A stretch of 10,607 bases of DNA from Deltaproteobacteria bacterium (GCA_019136935.1 JAGVTI010000238.1:1-10607); one strand, 5' to 3'; shown: positions 1 to 5,981, counted from the stretch's first letter. The notes: generated from the letters alone by a model not told the origin. Program-made: numbers and translations.

Positions 1-1
1 G

Positions 2-394
2 TGCATTCTTCTCAATCCGGAAGGCGGGGAGGAGGAGCGTTCAACAGGACTGCTCGAAGGCAATGCCCTCATGGCCTTTCTCCTGCTGGGACTCGCCAAA
101 TCGTATTACGATATGGGAAAACTGGAAGAAGGGGGGGAATGCACCGAAATCCTGACCCGGGATTATCCGAACAGCGCCCAGGCTCCGGAAGGGTTCTTCA
201 TGCGGGGAATTTTCCGCTACCATGCCGACCATAACCGCGATCATTTCAAGGAGTCTTTCGAGATCCTCCATGAACGCTACCATGACAGTATCTGGATGAA
301 GCGGGCACGCCTGCTTTACCTGTACCCCTGCGCCCTTTTCCGCTGGCAGACCTTCCGGGATCAGAAAGGGGATTTCTGGGACAAGAACGATTGA
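2..394 (+). CDS. TPR-like protein, C-terminal part (5' end outside window)
   Basis: The reading frame is open from the left edge to a TGA at 392-394, giving 130 visible residues with no start in view, so this is the C-terminal part of a longer protein. It has a helical, TPR-like look: one helix pair around 'GLAKSYYDMGKLEEGGE', then 'YPNSAQAPEGFFMRG', then a second helix pair ending 'YHDSIWMKRA'. The pattern of a short repeat, 'YP.S..APE', and 'RY.DS.W.KRA' resembles the C-terminal module I associate with some bacterial thioredoxin-fold/TPR proteins. That is recollection, and the thioredoxin part would lie outside the window. No membrane segment is visible in this part. The gene converges with the VWA gene, with 18 bp between the two stops and no clear terminator. 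Coding is well supported; the function is not assigned. Confidence 0.75.
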   Translation, partial: CILLNPEGGEEERSTGLLEGNALMAFLLLGLAKSYYDMGKLEEGGECTEILTRDYPNSAQAPEGFFMRGIFRYHADHNRDHFKESFEILHERYHDSIWMKRARLLYLYPCALFRWQTFRDQKGDFWDKND

Positions 395-412
395 CGGCCT
401 TTCACGGGTTCA

Positions 413-1609
413 TCAACTGATGCGATAGAGAGTCTGTCCCAGTTCGATCAGGCTGTTCAGATTGTGGATCGGGAGAAACTGGTCCACGTAGGGAAGGGCC
501 GTGATCATGCCCTTGCAGGTCGGCTCGTAGGAGGCGCCGCCCAAAAGGGGGTTCAACCAGATCACGTGGTATGCGTTCTGCTTGAGACGCGCCATTTCCT
601 CCCGTAAGGTGACTTCGTCTCCCCGGTCCCACCCGTCGCTGATGATCATGACGATCGTTTTCCGGTCGATGACGCTTGCCGAATACTTGCGATTGAAGAT
701 TTTCAGGGATTCTCCGATCTTGGTGCCGCCGGACCAGTCCAAGACCGTCTGGGATATTTTCAGGAGGGCTTTTTCGAAGTTTTCCCGATGGAGGATGTGC
801 GTGATCCGGGTCAGGCGTGTACTGAAAACGAACGTTTCGACCTTTCCCTGCGTCCGCTGCTGCAGGCCATAGAGAAACTGGATGAGAAAACGGCTGTAGC
901 GCTCCATGGACCCGCTGACATCGCAGAGAAGGACGATGTGGGTCCGGTTGACCTTCCGGGTTTTCCAGGCGAGATCGATGATATCGCCGCCGAACCGCAG
1001 GTTTTTCCGCAGGGTCCGCCTCAGGTCGAAGAAATCCTTCTTCCTGCTGGCCTTTTTCCTGCGGCTTTCCCGGACCTTCATCCGCTGCGTGATCAGGGTG
1101 ATGGCCTTTTTGATCATGTCCAGGTCTTCGGACCCGAAGTCTCCGAAATCCTTTTCCTTCATCCGTTCCGCCGGGCTGTAAGTGGGGGCCTCCGACTCCT
1201 CCAGGTTTTCCTCCGGATTTTCATTCGCCGAATCCCCCAGGGGAAATTCATCGCTCGGTTTCTTTTCCAGTTTGACCGGGGAATCTTTCTGCGAGGTTTT
1301 TTCCTGCCCTTCAATGGGCATGGCCGTCTGTTCTTTTTCGGAAAAATCCCAGAAACTGTAGAAAATGCGATCGAAGACGGGGATATCGTCATGGTAGGAG
1401 ACGAGATTCGTTTTCATGGTGGCGTAGAAGTCGGCGAACTTCAGGACATCGATGAAGTTCAGGGCCCGGCAGGCGTCGATCTCCTGCCTCATGGTCAACT
1501 TGATTCCTTCTTTCTTCAGTTCACGACAGAAACTGATGAAGTACCGGAAAAAAAGAGAGGCGTTTTCGCAGCCCCGTTTTTTGACCGGAGCCGGTCCGTT
1601 TCCGTTCAT
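413..1609 (-). CDS. CoxE-like VWA-domain protein (molybdenum hydroxylase maturation)
   Basis: This 398-residue protein has the CoxE layout. A helical N-terminal domain (about 15-95) is followed by an acidic, low-complexity linker (about 95-160), a basic stretch (175-205) and a C-terminal von Willebrand A domain. The metal-binding MIDAS motif is visible as DVSGS at 230-234, with a supporting Thr in 'SGGTKIGE' (about 296) and 'ISDGWDRGDE' further on. The phrases 'WLNPLLGG' and 'YEP.CKGM..ALPYVDQFLP' are typical of CoxE. In the characterised CO dehydrogenase system, CoxE acts with the AAA+ ATPase CoxD to build the active-site cluster. The partner here is the MoxR gene just upstream, whose stop lies 9 nt before this ATG, so the ribosome binding site (AAGGG) sits on that stop. 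It is the last gene of the leftward operon. Family assignment is firm; the exact client enzyme is unknown. Confidence 0.88.
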   Translation of the reverse strand: MNGNGPAPVKKRGCENASLFFRYFISFCRELKKEGIKLTMRQEIDACRALNFIDVLKFADFYATMKTNLVSYHDDIPVFDRIFYSFWDFSEKEQTAMPIEGQEKTSQKDSPVKLEKKPSDEFPLGDSANENPEENLEESEAPTYSPAERMKEKDFGDFGSEDLDMIKKAITLITQRMKVRESRRKKASRKKDFFDLRRTLRKNLRFGGDIIDLAWKTRKVNRTHIVLLCDVSGSMERYSRFLIQFLYGLQQRTQGKVETFVFSTRLTRITHILHRENFEKALLKISQTVLDWSGGTKIGESLKIFNRKYSASVIDRKTIVMIISDGWDRGDEVTLREEMARLKQNAYHVIWLNPLLGGASYEPTCKGMITALPYVDQFLPIHNLNSLIELGQTLYRIS

Positions 1610-1618
1610 GACGCACCC

Positions 1619-2539
1619 TTAACCGATATTGACGGGCGAGCAGCCGCCGCAGGTTTCCGATGTGGCCTTGAACAGCTGCCGGAATTTATCCATGTCTTCC
1701 CGGTACTTCATGATGCAGCCCAAGGTCTGTTCGATCGTTTCCTCGTCCAGGGATTCCTTGTTCAAGGCGACCAGGGCCTGTGCCCAATCGAGGGTTTCCG
1801 CGATTCCCGGCGCCTTGAGGAGATCCATCGTTCTGATCTTCTGCATGAGGGCGCAGACTTGCTGGGCCAGGCTCCGCTGGACTTCCGGAACCTTCTTCAG
1901 CATGATGCTCAGTTCCTTTTCGAAGGACGGGTAATCGATCCAATGGTACAGGCAGCGCCGTTTCAGGGCGTCATGCAGCTCCCGCGTGCCGTTCGACGTG
2001 ACGATCACGTAGGGGATCACCTTGGCCTTGATCGTCCCGATTTCGGGGATGGTGATCTGAAAGTCCGACAGCACTTCCAGCAGGAAGGCCTCGAATTCTT
2101 CGTCGGACCGGTCGATTTCATCGATCAGAAGCACGACGGGAACGTCGGAATCGGACGTGATCGCTTCGAGCAGGGGCCTGGTGAGGAGAAATTTTTCACT
2201 GAAGATGGTTTTCTCGATACCGTCGTCCTTGACGGCACAGCCGATCTCACCCTGGGCCTGGGCGATCTTGATGGCCAGAATCTGCTTGGGGTAATTCCAC
2301 TCGTACAGGGCATGACTGGAATCGAGGCCGTCGTAGCATTGCAGCCGGATCAGTTTGGTCTGAAGGATTTCCGCGATGACCTTCGCCACTTCCGTCTTGC
2401 CGACGCCGGCCTCACCCTCCAGAAGCAGGGGTTTGCCGAGGGCCTGGGCCAGATAAATGGAGGTGGCCAGCGATCTCTCGCAGATATATTTTGCCTCTTC
2501 CATGGCGTTTTGGACTTCGTCTATCGATTTCAGCATCAT
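1619..2539 (-). CDS. MoxR/CoxD-family AAA+ ATPase
   Basis: This 306-residue protein is a MoxR-type AAA+ ATPase. Walker A is GEAGVGKT at 42-49, Walker B is VVLLIDE at about 135-141, a sensor-1 motif TSN lies at 181-183, and the arginine pair RR at 194-195 is the likely arginine finger. MoxR ATPases work with a VWA partner to remodel or mature client enzymes, and the partner is encoded directly downstream. Next to an xdhC gene, the closest known parallel is CoxD of aerobic CO dehydrogenase. The start is the first of two consecutive ATG codons and is preceded by a strong ribosome binding site (GAGGAGGG, 2543-2550 on the minus strand). The C-terminus ends in an unusual 'CGGCSP' stretch, whose meaning I cannot tell. 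It is probably transcribed with xdhC, from which it is separated by 118 bp. Confidence 0.9.
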   Translation of the reverse strand: MMLKSIDEVQNAMEEAKYICERSLATSIYLAQALGKPLLLEGEAGVGKTEVAKVIAEILQTKLIRLQCYDGLDSSHALYEWNYPKQILAIKIAQAQGEIGCAVKDDGIEKTIFSEKFLLTRPLLEAITSDSDVPVVLLIDEIDRSDEEFEAFLLEVLSDFQITIPEIGTIKAKVIPYVIVTSNGTRELHDALKRRCLYHWIDYPSFEKELSIMLKKVPEVQRSLAQQVCALMQKIRTMDLLKAPGIAETLDWAQALVALNKESLDEETIEQTLGCIMKYREDMDKFRQLFKATSETCGGCSPVNIG

Positions 2540-2625
2540 TTTCCCTCCTCATTTCAAACCAACCGCCGGACTTCGGTGTGACGGAACGAATCGGAGTGGT
2601 GTCGTATTTATCGGCAATTTAATCA

Positions 2626-2667
2626 TTCGGGTTCGGGGAAGCAATACGCCTTCTCCCTTAACCCGAA
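2626..2667 (-). other. Extended hairpin over the xdhC stop codon
   Basis: An 8-bp perfect stem (2626-2633 with 2660-2667) encloses a second stem of 7 bp with one bulged base (2635-2641 with 2650-2657) and an 8-nt loop. The xdhC stop codon (2658-2660) falls inside it. No T-run follows on the transcribed strand, so it is not a normal Rho-independent terminator. It could lower expression of moxR and the VWA gene relative to xdhC, protect a processed mRNA end, or be part of an old dispersed repeat. The pairing is seen directly; the role is inference. Confidence 0.5.
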
Positions 2668-3461
2668 CAGCAGGCGCGCTTCGCGTCCGGTTCTTCGCTA
2701 TGACGGACCCCGATGATCTCGGCCATGATACTGACGGCGATTTCACCGGGAATTTCCGCCTTGATGTCCAGGCCGATGGGAGAATGGACGCGTTTTTCAA
2801 TGTCATCCCGGGGAAATCCCTTGGAAACGAGGTTGTCGAAGACCTGTCGTATTTTTTTTCTGCTGCCGATCATGCCGATATATCGCGCGTTTGTCGTGAC
2901 GGCCCATTCAAGGACCATCTGGTCATGGGTATGCCCGTGGGTGACGATCACGATGAAAGACGAGGGGTTTACGGCAAGTTTTTTAAAAAGACCGTCGTAT
3001 TCTTCGGCAAAAATTTCGTCCGCTTCGGGGAAACGTTCCCGGTTTGCATATTCCGGCCGGTTGTCGCAAACGACGACGCGGAAGTCCGCCATTTTTGCGA
3101 TCCGGGCAACGTAAAATCCGATGTGGCCTGCACCCAGAATATAGACGGCGGATTTGGGGACGATGGCTTCGATATAAACGGTGGCCACGCCTCCGCAAAC
3201 CATTCCCCCTTCTTCCTTGCCGGTCAAATCGAAGTGAACCATCTTGGGAATGCCGTTCTCGATGACTTTTTCCGCTTCTTCCCGCACCATCTTTTCCATC
3301 AATCCCCCGCCGATCGTTCCTTCGATACCGCCGTCCCGGCGAATCAGCATCTTGGCGCCCTGTTCCCGCGGTGTCGAGCCGTCCGTGGAAATCAAGGTGG
3401 CCAGGGCCGCACATTCCCCCTTGTTTTTAACCTTTAAAATTTCTTCGTAGATGTCACCCAT
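2658..3461 (-). CDS. xdhC: XdhC/CoxI-family molybdenum hydroxylase accessory protein
   Basis: The 267-residue product has both XdhC domains. The N-terminal domain shows 'GSTPREQGAKM' (28-38), 'GTIGGG' (48-53) and 'MVCGG' (87-91). The C-terminal Rossmann domain shows 'ILGAGHIG' (108-115), 'VTHGHTHD' (173-180), 'YIGMIGS' (194-200) and 'HSPIGLDI..E.P.EIA.SI.AEI' (226-249). XdhC proteins bind the molybdenum cofactor, support its sulfuration and deliver it to xanthine dehydrogenase-type hydroxylases in the cytoplasm. I chose the ATG at 3459-3461 because GGAGG (3469-3473) precedes it by 7 nt. An in-frame ATG ten codons upstream (3491) would add residues lying across that binding site. The last residues ('RHSEEPDAKRACCSG') run past the conserved domain and look like translated repeat sequence. 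It is the first gene of the xdhC-moxR-VWA operon. Confidence 0.92.
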   Translation of the reverse strand: MGDIYEEILKVKNKGECAALATLISTDGSTPREQGAKMLIRRDGGIEGTIGGGLMEKMVREEAEKVIENGIPKMVHFDLTGKEEGGMVCGGVATVYIEAIVPKSAVYILGAGHIGFYVARIAKMADFRVVVCDNRPEYANRERFPEADEIFAEEYDGLFKKLAVNPSSFIVIVTHGHTHDQMVLEWAVTTNARYIGMIGSRKKIRQVFDNLVSKGFPRDDIEKRVHSPIGLDIKAEIPGEIAVSIMAEIIGVRHSEEPDAKRACCSG

Positions 3462-3491
3462 TCCCTGTCCTCCGCAACCTGGTGCCGACAA

Positions 3492-3507
3492 TCGGCCTTT
3501 CGGCCAA
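3492..3507 (-). promoter_or_regulatory. Leader hairpin with GAAA tetraloop upstream of xdhC
   Basis: On the xdhC strand, a 6-bp stem (3502-3507 with 3492-3497, one G-T wobble) closes a GAAA loop. It lies about 20 nt upstream of the xdhC ribosome binding site, inside the predicted 5' leader. GNRA-capped stems are stable, so this could protect the mRNA end or affect translation. It is too small to call a riboswitch. Confidence 0.4.
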
Positions 3508-3532
3508 TATAAGCATGAAATAATTGAATAAA

Positions 3533-3549
3533 AGTAACTTCATGTTACT
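3533..3549. promoter_or_regulatory. Inverted repeat overlapping the xdhC -10 box (operator candidate)
   Basis: The 17-bp dyad AGTAACTTCATGTTACT has 6-bp perfect arms around a 5-bp centre. It covers the predicted -10 box and start point of the xdhC promoter, which is where a repressor would be expected to bind. No regulator gene lies nearby, so its partner is unknown. Confidence 0.4.
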
Positions 3550-3569
3550 GTTTCCGCACAGGTTGTCAA
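3542..3569 (-). promoter_or_regulatory. Candidate sigma-70 promoter of xdhC-moxR-VWA operon
   Basis: On the minus strand, a perfect -35 box TTGACA (3564-3569) is followed after 16 nt by TAACAT (3542-3547), which matches the -10 consensus at four of six positions. Transcription would start near 3535, leaving a leader of roughly 75 nt before xdhC. This is a sequence match only. Confidence 0.45.
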
Positions 3570-3625
3570 TATAAAAAATGGAAGGGGGCGATCGTTGCAC
3601 GGACGGAAGGACGCTAAAGGGATGT

Positions 3626-3637
3626 TTTGTATACAAA
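3626..3637. promoter_or_regulatory. Perfect 12-bp palindrome TTTGTATACAAA
   Basis: The 12-bp perfect palindrome lies in the divergent intergenic region between the two predicted promoters. Its core TTGTATACAA fits the general half-site arrangement (GT...AC) described for GntR-family operators. It could control either direction. Being AT-rich it could also arise by chance. Confidence 0.35.
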
Positions 3638-3674
3638 TAATAGAATTATAAACATTTTTCGGGAAAAAATTGTC

Positions 3675-3702
3675 TTGACAGCAAAAAAAAATGGTGTATC
3701 TT
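3675..3702 (+). promoter_or_regulatory. Candidate sigma-70 promoter of the small lipoprotein gene
   Basis: A perfect TTGACA (3675-3680), a 16-nt A-rich spacer and TATCTT (3697-3702, four of six consensus positions) form a convincing promoter. It lies about 66 bp upstream of the lipoprotein start. The A-run in the spacer should make the DNA bent or stiff. Confidence 0.55.
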
Positions 3703-3714
3703 GCAACCCAGTAA

Positions 3715-3732
3715 AGGTGATTAAAATCACCT
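3715..3732 (+). promoter_or_regulatory. 18-bp inverted repeat in the lipoprotein 5' leader
   Basis: The inverted repeat aggtgattaaaatcacct has 8-bp perfect arms and a 2-bp centre. It begins about 12 bp downstream of the -10 box, so it lies at or just after the transcription start. As DNA it could be an operator. The 2-nt loop makes an RNA hairpin less natural. Confidence 0.4.
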
Positions 3733-3767
3733 AAGGGTTTGAAATTTACGAAAGGAGGTGCAATTAG

Positions 3768-4007
3768 ATGAAGAAGGTATTTGCAATTATTCTTTCCATG
3801 CTCTTGGTAGCAACGATCTCTTTTGCAGTCGTTGGTTGCAAGAAGGCTGAAGAGCAGAAACCGGAAGAAGCGGCAGTTGAGGCTCCCGCTCCTGAGGCAG
3901 CACCGGCTCCCGCTCCTGAGGCAGCCCCGGTAGCCCCTGAGGCAGCCCCGGCAGCGCCTGAGGCCCCGGCAGCTCCCGAAGCGCCGGCAGCTCCTGCGGC
4001 AAAGTAA
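3768..4007 (+). CDS. Small Pro/Ala/Glu-rich lipoprotein
   Basis: This 79-residue protein begins with a basic n-region (MKK), a hydrophobic segment (4-22) and a lipobox-like 'VVGC' with Cys at 23. A lipid-anchored exported protein is therefore likely, though the -3 residue is Val instead of the usual Leu. After a short charged stretch (KKAEEQKPEE) the rest is an 'AAPEAPAAPEA'-type low-complexity tail, probably extended and unfolded. The ribosome binding site AAAGGAGGTG (3751-3760) is close to perfect with a 7-nt spacer. With its own strong promoter and terminator, the gene looks like a highly expressed single-gene unit. I do not recognise a specific function; the tail might span or contact peptidoglycan. 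The ORF on the opposite strand is a shadow of the repeats. Confidence 0.8.
   Translation: MKKVFAIILSMLLVATISFAVVGCKKAEEQKPEEAAVEAPAPEAAPAPAPEAAPVAPEAAPAAPEAPAAPEAPAAPAAK
3891..3964 (+). repeat. Tandem 21-24-bp coding repeat in the lipoprotein tail
   Basis: The string cctgaggcag recurs at 3891, 3915 and 3936, and a shorter form (cctgaggc) at 3957, with steps of 24, 21 and 21 bp. All steps are multiples of three, so the tail can gain or lose units without a frame change. This suggests growth by replication slippage. Confidence 0.7.
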
Positions 4008-4037
4008 GTTAACAAAGATCAGTTTTGAAAAGAATAG

Positions 4038-4075
4038 AGGGTCGTTTGGCCGGTTTGGCCGATCGACCCTTTTTT
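4038..4075 (+). terminator. Rho-independent terminator of the lipoprotein gene
   Basis: A 7-bp perfect stem (agggtcg, 4038-4044, with cgaccct, 4064-4070) has an inner GGCC/GGCC pairing and is followed directly by a T-run (4070-4075). It lies 30 bp after the lipoprotein stop and closes that unit. Confidence 0.85.
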
Positions 4076-4095
4076 CATGAGCGGGATTTTTTATC

Positions 4096-4124
4096 TTGAG
4101 CCCCTTTTTCGGATGTGTTATTTT
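4096..4124 (+). promoter_or_regulatory. Candidate promoter of the ytxH-like / DUF948-like pair
   Basis: TTGAGC (4096-4101), a 17-nt spacer and TATTTT (4119-4124) each match consensus at four of six positions, with ideal spacing. It follows the upstream terminator and precedes the ytxH-like gene by about 115 bp. Moderate sequence match only. Confidence 0.35.
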
Positions 4125-4151
4125 TTTGTCTCCAGCGGGAAGGTATTTTCA

Positions 4152-4169
4152 TACCGGTCATTTACCGGT
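4152..4169. promoter_or_regulatory. Two TACCGGT boxes spaced by one helical turn
   Basis: TACCGGT occurs at 4152-4158 and again at 4163-4169, exactly 11 bp apart. The core ACCGGT is itself a palindrome. The pair lies just downstream of the candidate promoter, where a bound protein could block transcription. It could also form a small hairpin in the leader RNA. Confidence 0.35.
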
Positions 4170-4238
4170 GATCTTTTCAGGACGGGTATTCGGGAAGCGG
4201 CAATCAAATGACAACAGCTTGGAAAAGGAGGAGAAATC

Positions 4239-4622
4239 ATGACCATGAAATCCAGTGATTTTCTGAAAGGGGTTCTGATCGGCGGTCTGATCGGCGCAGC
4301 CGCGGGAATTCTTTTTGCTCCCAAAAGCGGTAAGGAAACCCGGGAGGACATCGCCCGGAAGACCGACGAACTCATCCAGAAGGCCAGGGAAGAATATGAA
4401 GTCGCCCTGGAAAAAAGCAAGAAGGCTTACGAAACGGCGATCAAGAAAGCGAAGGAAATCCAGTCGATGGCCCGGGAAAAGGTGGAAGATGTCGAGGAAA
4501 CCGTAACCGACCTGACGGAAAAAGGGAAAGAAACGTTGCTGGACAGCAGGACGCGCCTGAAGAAAGCCCTTGACGCGGGAATCGATGCGTTCAAGGAAGA
4601 GAAGGACAGGACGGACGCTTAA
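4239..4622 (+). CDS. YtxH-like membrane-anchored coiled-coil protein
   Basis: This 127-residue protein has the YtxH layout. A Gly/Ala-rich hydrophobic segment near the N-terminus (about 9-28, 'GVLIGGLIGAAAGILFAP') is followed by the signature 'KSGKETRED' and then a long, highly charged helix (30-125) likely to form a coiled coil or amphipathic stalk. YtxH proteins are poorly characterised; in Bacillus the gene belongs to a general-stress operon. An orientation with a single membrane anchor and the helix in the cytoplasm is likely. The start has a strong ribosome binding site (AAGGAGGA, 4225-4232). The next gene follows after 32 bp and encodes another small membrane protein, as in the Bacillus ytxG/ytxH pairing, with the order reversed here. 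Family assignment is good; cellular role unknown. Confidence 0.85.
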   Translation: MTMKSSDFLKGVLIGGLIGAAAGILFAPKSGKETREDIARKTDELIQKAREEYEVALEKSKKAYETAIKKAKEIQSMAREKVEDVEETVTDLTEKGKETLLDSRTRLKKALDAGIDAFKEEKDRTDA

Positions 4623-4654
4623 CTCCTTGACCGATCGATCCGCGGGGGCATGCA

Positions 4655-5056
4655 ATGCTTGAAATCAGCTTTGTTATCCTGAGTATCGCCTTTCTGCTGC
4701 TGGCGGGTTCCCTGGCGGCGGTTTTCTTTCAGCTCTGGAAGATATTGCAGCGGCTTCATCCGGCCGTCGAGCAGTTGAATCGCTCACTGCCGGGAATTCT
4801 CCGGAACGTGGAGGACACGACCGCCCGCATCAGGGACGTTTCGACTCATGTCCATTTCCAGGTGGAGAATCTTTCGCACCTTCTCAACCAGTTGCACGCC
4901 TTGATGGCGGTGATCCCGGTGGTGGAGGGCAGCTTGAAAACCGGTATCCTCCGCCCCGTTTTAGGCGGGAGGAGAAACCTGGCGGCTTTATGGAAAGGGG
5001 TTTCCACTTTCGTGCGCACTTTTGTTGCCTGTGGAGACAAGAAGACTGTGTCATGA
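4655..5056 (+). CDS. DUF948-like (YtxG-like) small membrane protein
   Basis: This 133-residue protein starts with a hydrophobic membrane segment (about 4-26, 'SFVILSIAFLLLAGSLAAVF'). A helical region follows with the spacing typical of DUF948 proteins: 'LHPAVEQLNRSLPGILRNVEDT' and then 'VSTHVHFQVENLSHLLNQL' (roughly 33-80). The C-terminal 40 residues are less characteristic. Pairing with the YtxH-like gene supports the family call, because the Bacillus homologues also sit together. The ribosome binding site is weak (GGGGG, about 4644-4648, 6 nt before the ATG), so translation may depend on the upstream gene. Function is not known. No clear terminator follows; the next 190 bp hold a degenerate repeat. 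Confidence 0.75.
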   Translation: MLEISFVILSIAFLLLAGSLAAVFFQLWKILQRLHPAVEQLNRSLPGILRNVEDTTARIRDVSTHVHFQVENLSHLLNQLHALMAVIPVVEGSLKTGILRPVLGGRRNLAALWKGVSTFVRTFVACGDKKTVS

Positions 5057-5076
5057 TACTTGGTTTTTATTCAGGG

Positions 5077-5180
5077 GCATTCCGAGTCCTTCGCTTCGAT
5101 CGAGGATCAACTCCGCGAAGAATCCAATCATTACGGTAGGTTGTAAGGACAAGGTTCTTCGGCCGGCGCCCCGGGATGAC
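5077..5180. repeat. Degenerate copy of the dispersed palindromic repeat
   Basis: The stretch starts with a left-arm-like sequence (CATTCCGAG then CTTCGCTTCGATCGAGGATC, about 5078-5107) and ends with GGTTCTTCGGCCGGCGCC and GGGATGACA (about 5153-5181). The latter lines up with the right arm of the 76-bp element found three times between 5906 and 7057. It fills the gap between the DUF948-like gene and the HNH gene. The similarity was judged by eye and is partial. A separate 6-bp hairpin (ggcctt/aaggcc, 5207-5221) follows it. Confidence 0.45.
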
Positions 5181-5244
5181 ATTTCGACACAGCCTCATAA
5201 GGCAGAGGCCTTCTGAAGGCCAAGAATCTATTTGGGGTTTTGCA

Positions 5245-5721
5245 GTGGGTAAAGTCAGCTTCGGCAATAAATGGGGCCGTGTACAGACAAAGATTAAGAA
5301 GGACCCTTCGCAACCGGCCCGTTCCGCCGAGGAAGTGGTCAGGGAAATCAAGCAAAACAGCCGGAAACCGCCGGGCGAGGATTACCGCGAGCGGTCCCTC
5401 CATCTTCACGGTCTGGTCTGCGCCCGGTGCGGCAGGGAGTTCGACGAGACGAACCGGCAGCTTTTGACGGTCCATCACAAGGACGGAAATCACCAGAACA
5501 ATCCTTCCGACGGCAGCAACTGGGAGAATCTCTGCGTGTATTGCCACGAAGACGAGCACAGCCGGGGCCTCCTCGGGGAATATTACGACGGGACGTTGCA
5601 CGAGCGGGAGGCGGCGGTGGTTTACGCCGATGAGTCTCAAACCGGTGACTCGGAGGCGGGCTTGGGCAGTCTGGCGGAGAAGTTGAGAAAAGCCCTGGAA
5701 AATCAAGGAAAAAAGGGCTGA
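5245..5721 (+). CDS. YajD-like HNH nuclease family protein
   Basis: The 158-residue product carries a classic HNH nuclease fold: a CxxC pair at 59/62 (CARC), the 'TVHHKDGNHQNNPSDGSNW' segment (75-93) with His-His at 77-78 and an Asn, and a second CxxC pair at 97/100 followed by His ('CVYCHEDEHS'). The four Cys should bind zinc, and the His-Asn-His residues would coordinate the catalytic metal. The core resembles Escherichia coli YajD, a protein of unclear role, so this is not evidently a homing enzyme. I prefer the GTG at 5245, which has GGGG 7 nt upstream and gives the start 'MGKVSFGNKWGR'. An ATG at 5176 is in frame but lies inside a degenerate repeat and lacks a ribosome binding site. A 6-bp hairpin (5730-5750) without a T-run lies just after the stop. 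Confidence 0.85.
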   Translation: MGKVSFGNKWGRVQTKIKKDPSQPARSAEEVVREIKQNSRKPPGEDYRERSLHLHGLVCARCGREFDETNRQLLTVHHKDGNHQNNPSDGSNWENLCVYCHEDEHSRGLLGEYYDGTLHEREAAVVYADESQTGDSEAGLGSLAEKLRKALENQGKKG

Positions 5722-5905
5722 ACGCCTTCGATCGTACCTGGCCGACGATCATTCTGAGACCTTTACTGCGCTCGAGGATGAATTCCACCCCGGCGACTAT
5801 CATCTGCGTTCCATACATGGTTCGCCCCCCGATCCTTCGCCCTTAATTGTTGTTCGTTCCCACGATTCTCCCCCCTGATTGTCATCCGTTTTCACGCCCC
5901 CCATT

Positions 5906-5981
5906 GTCATCCTGAGCGCAGCGAAGGATCTCTCTTTTTGTGCACCTGAGATTCTTCGTCGCTGCCGCTCCTCAGAATGAC
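5906..5981. repeat. 76-bp palindromic element, copy A
   Basis: A left arm of 27 nt (starting GTCATCCTGAGCGCAGCG) and a right arm of 34 nt (ending CGCTCCTCAGAATGAC) are imperfect reverse complements around a 15-nt loop (tctttttgtgcacc plus one base). Copy A differs from copies B and C at two positions, one at the start of the right arm (T for A at 5947) and one within it (C for G at 5965). It is preceded by a TGTCAT unit block related to those left of copies B and C. Confidence 0.85.

Noticed and set aside
788..2581. 597-residue open frame on the plus strand across the VWA and MoxR genes
   Set aside because: It is antisense to two genes with clear family motifs, its translation shows no recognisable domain, and high GC at third codon positions commonly creates such shadows.
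3462..3491. Upstream ATG start for xdhC at 3491
   Set aside because: It would translate across the GGAGG site that serves the downstream ATG, and the extra residues do not look like XdhC.
5730..5750. Hairpin just after the HNH gene as terminator
   Set aside because: A 6-bp stem with a 9-nt loop and no T-run; too weak to call.
5348..5818. 156-residue minus-strand frame over the HNH gene
   Set aside because: Most of it is the antisense of the HNH gene and is Arg/Pro-rich low-complexity; its first 30 residues look more protein-like but match nothing I recognise.
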